Assembly (NCBI GenBank): GCA_002348385.1
Contig: DEBD01000029.1
Location: 22,602 to 86,601 of the forward strand
Length of the DNA: 64,000 nucleotides
Direction of reading: 5' to 3'
DNA from: Gammaproteobacteria bacterium UBA2965
Lineage (GTDB): Bacteria; Pseudomonadota; Gammaproteobacteria; Pseudomonadales; Azotimanducaceae
The notes beneath the pieces are model-generated. The model did not search any database. It was not told the DNA's origin and saw nothing but the letters and a program-made list of their open reading frames with translations. The translations under genes were made by a program, and so were the position numbers. Of this stretch, positions 58,969-64,000 are shown piece by piece (position 1 is the first letter of the stretch; each line of letters begins with the position of its first letter).

Positions 58969-61632
58969 ATGGCGTACCCGAGGAATCTGCAAGACGTAGA
59001 ACCGGCTGAAACCCGCGAATGGCTCGACTCCCTTGAATACGTGCTCGAGAACGAGGGCTTAGAGCGCGCCAACTTTCTTCTCGAACGGCTGTCGGCGCGC
59101 ATGACCCGGACCGGCGCGCGGTTGCCCTACACCATCACCACCCCCTACCGGAACACCATCCCGCCGGATCGTGAGGCGGTCATGCCGGGCGACCTGTTCA
59201 TGGAGCGGCGCATACGCTCGCTCATTCGCTGGAACGCGCTGGCCATGGTGGTGCGGGCGAACCGCCGGCCGGGAGATCTGGGTGGCCACATTTCCAGCTT
59301 CGCGTCGTCGGCCACGCTGTATGACGTGGGGTTCAACTACTTCTTCCGGGGGCCCACCGAGGAGCACCCGGGGGATCTGATTTACTTCCAGGGGCATGCC
59401 GCGCCCGGCATTTACGCACGATCCTTTCTAGAGGGTCGCCTCAGCGAAGATCAGCTGGACAATTTCCGGCGTGAGGTCGGCGGGCAGGGTCTGTCTTCTT
59501 ACCCCCATCCCTGGCTGATGCCCGACTATTGGCAATTCCCCACGGTGTCCATGGGCCTGGGTCCCATCCAGGCCATCTACCAGGCTCACATCATGAAGTA
59601 TTTGGATAGCCGCGCTCTGGTGCCCAGGGGTGATCGAAAGGTATGGGCCTTTCTGGGTGACGGCGAGTGTGACGAGCCGGAAGCACTGGGGGCGTTGTCA
59701 AAAGCGGGTACCGAGAAGCTGGACAATCTGATCTTCGTGGTGAACTGCAACTTGCAGCGCCTGGACGGTCCGGTGCGGGGCAACAGCAAGATCATTCAGG
59801 AGCTGGAAGGCAATTTCCGTGGCGCCGGATGGAACGTCATCAAGGTGGTCTGGGGGCGTTTGTGGGATCCGCTGTTCGAAAGCGACTCCCATGGGCTCCT
59901 CCAGCAGCGCATGAACGAGGTAGTCGACGGCGAGTATCAGAATTACAAAGCCAAAGGAGGGGCCTACACTCGAGACCACTTTTTCGGGGCCCATCCGGAA
60001 CTCCTGGCTATGGTGGAGCGCTTGTCGGACGATGACATCATGCGTCTGAACCGGGGCGGTCACGATCCCTTCAAGGTATACGCGGCCTATCACGCCGCGG
60101 TGAACCACACCGGGGAGCCTACGGTAATTCTAGCCAAGACGGTGAAGGGCTATGGTATGGGTGACGCCGGAGAGGCGGAAAACGACACCCACCAGGTAAA
60201 GAAGCTCGACCTTGATGAGCTCAAGCACTTCCGTGACCGCTTCGACATCCCCCTGACCGACAGCGAGATAGAGCAGATTCCGTTTTACCGGCCAGGGGAA
60301 GACACGCCTGAGATGGTCTATCTGAGAGAACAGCGTAAGAATCTGGGCGGCCCAATTCCGAGCCGTAGTCTGGCGCGCGAAAACATTCCCATTGCCGCTC
60401 TGGACACCTTTGATCAGCAGCTACAGGGAACGGGAGAGCGCACCAACTCCACAACCATGGCTTTTGTGCGCATGCTGGGGACCCTGGTACGTGACGAACA
60501 CATCGGCAAACGCATCGTGCCCATTGTGCCTGACGAAGCCCGGACCTTCGGCATGGAGGGCATGTTCCGCCAGTTGGGTATCTACTCGTCGGCGGGGCAG
60601 CTTTACGAGCCGGAGGATTCGTCGGAGATTGCGGCGTACAGGGAGTCCGAAGACGGCCAGGTGCTCGAAGAAGGCATCAACGAAGCCGGCGCATTTTCTG
60701 CCTGGCTTGCGGCGGCCACCTCCTACAGCACGCACCGGTACACGCTGATTCCTTTCTACATCTTTTACTCCATGTTCGGTTTTCAGCGAATTGGAGATCT
60801 TGCCTGGGCCGGCGGAGACATGCAGGCTCGAGGCTTTCTGGTGGGTGGCACTGCGGGACGCACCACGTTGAACGGCGAAGGGCTTCAGCATCAGGATGGA
60901 CACAGCCATGTGCTCGCATCCACGGTTCCGAATTGCGTGACCTACGACCCGTGCTATGCGTACGAACTGGCCGTCATCATTCAAAACGGTCTAGAGCGCA
61001 TGGTGGGCCGCGGAGAAAACGTTTTCTATTACGTGACGGTGATGAATGAAAGCTATGTGCAACCGCCCATGCCCGAGGGTGTGGAACAGGGAATCCTGAC
61101 AGGCATGTACCGCTTGCGTACGTTGCCCGGCGACGACTCGAAACGAGTGCGCTTGCTGGGAAGCGGCACCATATTGCGCGAGGTGGAGAAGGCGGCGGAG
61201 CTGCTCAACTCAGAGCATGGAGCCGCGGTGGAGGTTTTCAGCGTCACCAGCTTCAACGAGTTGGCCCGTCAGGGATTGGACGTGGCTCGTTGGAACACAC
61301 TGCACCCTGAGATGCCCCCCAGAGTGAGCTACGTGGCGGAGCAACTCGCGGGGGATGCCCCGGTGGTTGCCGCCAGCGACTACACGAAGTCGCTGGCCGA
61401 GCAGATCAGGAGCGATATTTCTGCCCCCTATCAGGTCCTGGGAACCGATGGGTTTGGCCGCAGCGACACCCGCGAGGCGCTTCGGGGGTTTTTCGAGGTA
61501 GACCACTGTTTCATTACCTTGGCTGCTTTGAAGGGGCTGGCTGACGCCCAGAAGATTCCGCTGGAGTCCGTGCGGCAGGCGCGCGATGCCATGGGCATCG
61601 ATCCCGAGAAACCCAACCCACGGCTGGTGTGA
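58969..61632 (+). CDS. aceE: Pyruvate dehydrogenase E1 component AceE
   Basis: AceE is the homodimeric thiamine-diphosphate E1 that decarboxylates pyruvate and acetylates the E2 lipoyl group. From ATG at 58969, six bases after AGAAGG, the protein is 887 aa, the same as E. coli AceE. The ThDP site is GDGECDEPEALGAL with NCNLQRLDGPVRGN. EMEGMFRQ-like GMEGMFRQLGIYSS and GEGLQHQDGHSH are typical of homodimeric E1. A weak -10 TACCAT (58914-58919) is a possible promoter. No pdhR gene is nearby. Confidence 0.97.
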   Translation: MAYPRNLQDVEPAETREWLDSLEYVLENEGLERANFLLERLSARMTRTGARLPYTITTPYRNTIPPDREAVMPGDLFMERRIRSLIRWNALAMVVRANRRPGDLGGHISSFASSATLYDVGFNYFFRGPTEEHPGDLIYFQGHAAPGIYARSFLEGRLSEDQLDNFRREVGGQGLSSYPHPWLMPDYWQFPTVSMGLGPIQAIYQAHIMKYLDSRALVPRGDRKVWAFLGDGECDEPEALGALSKAGTEKLDNLIFVVNCNLQRLDGPVRGNSKIIQELEGNFRGAGWNVIKVVWGRLWDPLFESDSHGLLQQRMNEVVDGEYQNYKAKGGAYTRDHFFGAHPELLAMVERLSDDDIMRLNRGGHDPFKVYAAYHAAVNHTGEPTVILAKTVKGYGMGDAGEAENDTHQVKKLDLDELKHFRDRFDIPLTDSEIEQIPFYRPGEDTPEMVYLREQRKNLGGPIPSRSLARENIPIAALDTFDQQLQGTGERTNSTTMAFVRMLGTLVRDEHIGKRIVPIVPDEARTFGMEGMFRQLGIYSSAGQLYEPEDSSEIAAYRESEDGQVLEEGINEAGAFSAWLAAATSYSTHRYTLIPFYIFYSMFGFQRIGDLAWAGGDMQARGFLVGGTAGRTTLNGEGLQHQDGHSHVLASTVPNCVTYDPCYAYELAVIIQNGLERMVGRGENVFYYVTVMNESYVQPPMPEGVEQGILTGMYRLRTLPGDDSKRVRLLGSGTILREVEKAAELLNSEHGAAVEVFSVTSFNELARQGLDVARWNTLHPEMPPRVSYVAEQLAGDAPVVAASDYTKSLAEQIRSDISAPYQVLGTDGFGRSDTREALRGFFEVDHCFITLAALKGLADAQKIPLESVRQARDAMGIDPEKPNPRLV

Positions 61633-61642
61633 GCAGATCCGC

Positions 61643-63238
61643 GTGACCCAGGAAATTTGCATTCCTGATATCGGTGACATCGACGAGGTCGAAGTCATCG
61701 AGGTCTGCGTGGCGCCCGGTGACATGGTCACTGCGGACGACGCGCTTCTGGTCATCGAGTCTGACAAGGCCTCCATGGAGGTGCCGGCGGGCACGGACGG
61801 ACGTATTGAGGCAGTGCTGGTGAGCGTGGGTGACACGGTGGGGCAAGGCCATCCCATCGTGCGGCTCGAAGCTGAAGCCGAACCGGCAGCCGCCGAAGCG
61901 GCGCACCCTGAGGCTGCCGACGCGCCTCGGACCGAGGCGCTGTGGGCCCCGGCGGCGGAGCCCGCAAGGGGTTCCAGAATGCTGGAGGTGCGGGTGCCCG
62001 ACATCGGTGACGCTGCTGATGTCACCGTCATCGAGGTTGCCGTCGTGACGGATCAGGAGGTGACGGCGGACGATCTGCTCGTGGTGGTGGATTCTGACAA
62101 GGCTTCCATGGAAATTCCCGCCGGGCATGCCGGTAGGGTGTTGGAGGTGCACGTGTCAGAGGGCGTGCCTGTGGTGGAAGGCACTCTGCTGGCCACAATC
62201 GCCGCTGAAGGTCAGGCGCCTGTTCAGCCTGAGCCCGAGCCTGCTGCTCCCCGTGAACCAGCGGTGCGTGCGGAACCGGGGGCTCCCGTTGAGGCCGCCG
62301 CCCACGAACGCCCCGGCAGGGTGCCAGACGCTGCGACCAGGTCGGTGGGCAGCAGCATCTATGCCGGGCCCGCGGTGCGCCGGCTGGCGCGGGAGTTAGG
62401 CGTCGACCTTTCAGGGGTCTCGGGCAGTGGCAGTCGCGGCCGCATCGTCAAAGACGACGTGAAATCCTTTGTAAAGAACGCGATGACCCAGTCGCCGGCG
62501 AGTGTTGCTGTTGTGCCGGTGGAAATCGATTTCAGCCGCTTCGGGGAGGTTGAGACGGTTGTCCTGTCTAGGGTCCGAGCCGCCGGGGCCGTTAACCTGC
62601 AGCGCAGCTGGTCGTCCATCCCCCACGTTACCCAGCACGACGAGGCCGACGTTACCGAAATGGAGACTTTTCGCGCTTCGCTCAAGCCCGAAGGCGAGCG
62701 CCGTGGTGTGAAGATCACGCCCCTGGCGTTCATCATTAAGGCTTGCTGCTATGCGCTCAAGGAGTTCCCAACCTTCAACGCCTCGCTGGATGGTGCCGCC
62801 AAGAACTTCATTCTCAAGCGCTACTACCACATCGGTTTTGCCGTGGACACGCCGGAAGGGTTGCTGGTGCCTGTCATCAAGGATGCAGATCAGAAGGGTG
62901 TTTGGGAGCTGTCGGAGGAGATCGCTCGCCTCGCGCGGGATGCGCGCGAGCAGAAGCTGGCCCTGAATGATATGCAAGGCGGTAGCTTCAGCGTGTCGAG
63001 TCTTGGTGCCATCGGCGGAACGGGGTTTACTCCCATCATCAACGCACCGGAAGTAGCCATACTGGGTGTCGCCCGCCTCGCCATGCGCCCGGTGTGGGAC
63101 GGAGAGCAGTTCGTGCCGCGCAACATGCTGCCGTTATCGTTCAGCTACGATCATCGGGCCATCAACGGTGCGGAGGCGGGAAGGTTCGTCAGCTACCTGA
63201 GCGAGTTGCTAGGAGACATCCGACGGCTCTCCCTGTGA
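61643..63238 (+). CDS. aceF: Pyruvate dehydrogenase E2 dihydrolipoamide acetyltransferase AceF
   Basis: AceF is the core of the pyruvate dehydrogenase complex. From GTG at 61643 the protein is 531 aa. It has two lipoyl domains with lysines 42 (ESDKASMEVPAG) and 153 (DSDKASMEIPAG), an Ala/Pro/Glu linker, a peripheral subunit-binding domain (VRRLARELGVDLSGVSGSG, in part) and the catalytic domain with DHRAINGAEAGRF. Asn in place of Asp in the DHRxxDG motif also occurs in Azotobacter E2. The 3' end overlaps the opposing adenosyltransferase gene by 30 bases. lpdA is not adjacent. Confidence 0.96.
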   Translation: MTQEICIPDIGDIDEVEVIEVCVAPGDMVTADDALLVIESDKASMEVPAGTDGRIEAVLVSVGDTVGQGHPIVRLEAEAEPAAAEAAHPEAADAPRTEALWAPAAEPARGSRMLEVRVPDIGDAADVTVIEVAVVTDQEVTADDLLVVVDSDKASMEIPAGHAGRVLEVHVSEGVPVVEGTLLATIAAEGQAPVQPEPEPAAPREPAVRAEPGAPVEAAAHERPGRVPDAATRSVGSSIYAGPAVRRLARELGVDLSGVSGSGSRGRIVKDDVKSFVKNAMTQSPASVAVVPVEIDFSRFGEVETVVLSRVRAAGAVNLQRSWSSIPHVTQHDEADVTEMETFRASLKPEGERRGVKITPLAFIIKACCYALKEFPTFNASLDGAAKNFILKRYYHIGFAVDTPEGLLVPVIKDADQKGVWELSEEIARLARDAREQKLALNDMQGGSFSVSSLGAIGGTGFTPIINAPEVAILGVARLAMRPVWDGEQFVPRNMLPLSFSYDHRAINGAEAGRFVSYLSELLGDIRRLSL

Positions 63239-63760
63239 GCCTCGCCACTGGGGCTCAATACCTTCGTTGAGCGTGCGCGCCATCTGGAAGAAGACGTCGC
63301 TCAATCGGTTGGCGTAGACGGCAGCGTCCGCTGCATCGTCAACATCCCATAAGGTGCGTTCGGCACGTCGGCAGGTGGTCCGGCATACGTGGGCCAGTGC
63401 TGCCCTCCGGGTTCCCCCGGGAATGACGAATTCGGCGAGTTCGGGAAGTGCTGCGTTGAGCTCGACTACCAGTTCTTCCAACCAGAGGGCATCAGGGCAG
63501 GGGAACTCGCCTTCAGTCGCCAGATGGCCTCCCAAGTCGAACAGTTCCTGCTGCAGCCGGGAGCACACTTGTGCGAGGGGGCCGTTGGCCGGGAGCTCGG
63601 TGACCAGCAGACCAACTAGGCTGTTCAACTCATCGACATCACCGATGGCGTGCATGCGCGGATGAGTCTTCGCGATCTTGCTGCCGTCGGCCAGGGTGGT
63701 GCTGCCGGAATCCCCCGCTTTCGTGGTAACCCGGGTGATTCTTTTCCCTTTGCGCGCCAC
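63209..63760 (-). CDS. PduO-type cob(I)alamin adenosyltransferase
   Basis: ATP:cob(I)alamin adenosyltransferase of the PduO family, making adenosylcobalamin. The 183-aa protein has TTKAGDSGSTTLADGSKIAK near the N-terminus, GDVDELNSLVGL, FDLGGHLAT, IPGGTRRAALAHVCRTTCRRAER (in part) and ANRLSDVFFQMAR. The start is GTG at 63760. It implies use of B12 in this organism, though no cobalamin-dependent enzyme is in the window. It follows the edge gene by 5 bases. Confidence 0.92.
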   Translation of the reverse strand: MARKGKRITRVTTKAGDSGSTTLADGSKIAKTHPRMHAIGDVDELNSLVGLLVTELPANGPLAQVCSRLQQELFDLGGHLATEGEFPCPDALWLEELVVELNAALPELAEFVIPGGTRRAALAHVCRTTCRRAERTLWDVDDAADAAVYANRLSDVFFQMARTLNEGIEPQWRGSQGEPSDVS

Positions 63761-63765
63761 GCCGG

Positions 63766-64000
63766 CTATGCGTCTCTTGAGGCAGTGATCTGCCTCGGAT
63801 TGTACTGCGCAACAGAGATCACGCCGGTGGCGAAAGAGCGTGTCAGCCCGTCGTAGGCGTGCTGCATGAACAGCTTTGCATTGGGGTATCCGGTGGTGCG
63901 GTCTGCGGCCGAAATGCTCACGCCGACCACTGCGGGTATGTAGCCCTCAGCAGTCTTGAAAGAGTGCATGTACAGGCTGTCGAATATCCGGCGAAAGCTC
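63766..64000 (-). CDS. C-terminal fragment, possibly a degenerate GGDEF domain (gene runs off the window)
   Basis: Open frame entering from the right edge and ending at TAG 63766-63768, with at least 77 codons visible. The visible peptide (VVGVSISAADRT, then AYDGLTRSFATGVISVAQY) loosely resembles the last strands and helix of GGDEF domains, but no catalytic motif is in view. The apparent ATG at 63969 is probably internal, because the frame is open to the edge. Function undetermined. Confidence 0.6.
   Translation of the reverse strand, partial: SFRRIFDSLYMHSFKTAEGYIPAVVGVSISAADRTTGYPNAKLFMQHAYDGLTRSFATGVISVAQYNPRQITASRDA

Noticed and set aside
63130..63190. Asn in place of Asp in the catalytic DHRxxDG motif of AceF.
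   Set aside because: The same substitution is present in the well-studied Azotobacter E2, so it is not a loss of function.

Overview
This window reads as a chromosomal housekeeping segment of a gammaproteobacterium. The evidence is GC-rich, tightly packed coding DNA with Pseudomonas-like gene order: tldD/pmbA, the rpoN–lpt–mla–murA cluster, rplM-rpsI-petABC-sspAB, rnpB, the dcw cell-division cluster through ftsZ-lpxC-secA-argJ, then coaE-pilDCB-pilA-tRNA-Thr-nadC-ampD and aceEF. The products imply an aerobic (cytochrome bc1), diderm, LPS-bearing cell with meso-DAP peptidoglycan, type IV pili and a nitrogen-PTS (RapZ/PtsN/NPr). It is not a copy of the Pseudomonas layout. Several genes that normally sit inside these clusters are absent with tight junctions: kdsD, hisG/hisC, gmhA/diaA, murF, murG and ddl.

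Layout. 0–4.8 kb: tldD, antisense darP, pmbA, and mgtE. 4.8–11.8 kb (minus strand): yrbG-kdsC-lptC-lptA-lptB-rpoN-hpf-ptsN-rapZ-npr, covering Kdo/LPS transport, sigma-54 and nitrogen-PTS. 11.8–17.8 kb (plus strand): mlaFEDCB-ibaG-murA-hisD. 17.8–20.0 kb: divergent DegS/AlgW-like protease and zapE. 20.0–24.8 kb: rplM-rpsI, petABC, sspAB. 24.8–28.2 kb: dolP-like gene, yraN and lpoA (minus strand), divergent from rsmI. 28.27–28.68 kb: RNase P RNA, followed by a short AT-rich tract bounded by an 11-bp repeat of the rnpB tail. 28.8–42.9 kb: MraZ-box promoter and the dcw cluster mraZ-rsmH-ftsL-ftsI-murE-mraY-murD-ftsW-murC-ftsQ-ftsA-ftsZ, then lpxC. 43–48.5 kb: DUF721, M23 peptidase, secA, argJ. 48.5–58.3 kb: yacG, coaE, pilD-pilC-pilB, a divergent pilin region with two pilins, tRNA-Thr, a putative pilin glycosyltransferase, a TfpZ-type pilin accessory protein and nadC. 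58.3–64 kb: ampD, aceE, aceF, a PduO-type adenosyltransferase and a partial gene at the edge.

The genes link envelope construction (LPS export, phospholipid retrieval, peptidoglycan precursors, divisome, Sec export) with metabolic regulation and respiration. The most accessory-like part is the pilin cassette around tRNA-Thr. I saw no insertion sequence, prophage, CRISPR array or defence island. The points most worth a second look are the missing dcw genes, an FtsI with SSQ in place of the SxN motif, apparent CTG starts for yraN and dolP, the single-BON DolP, the repeat-bounded AT-rich tract after rnpB, the pilin cassette and the overlapping divergent lpoA/rsmI start codons. Nothing here is clearly a new biological system.
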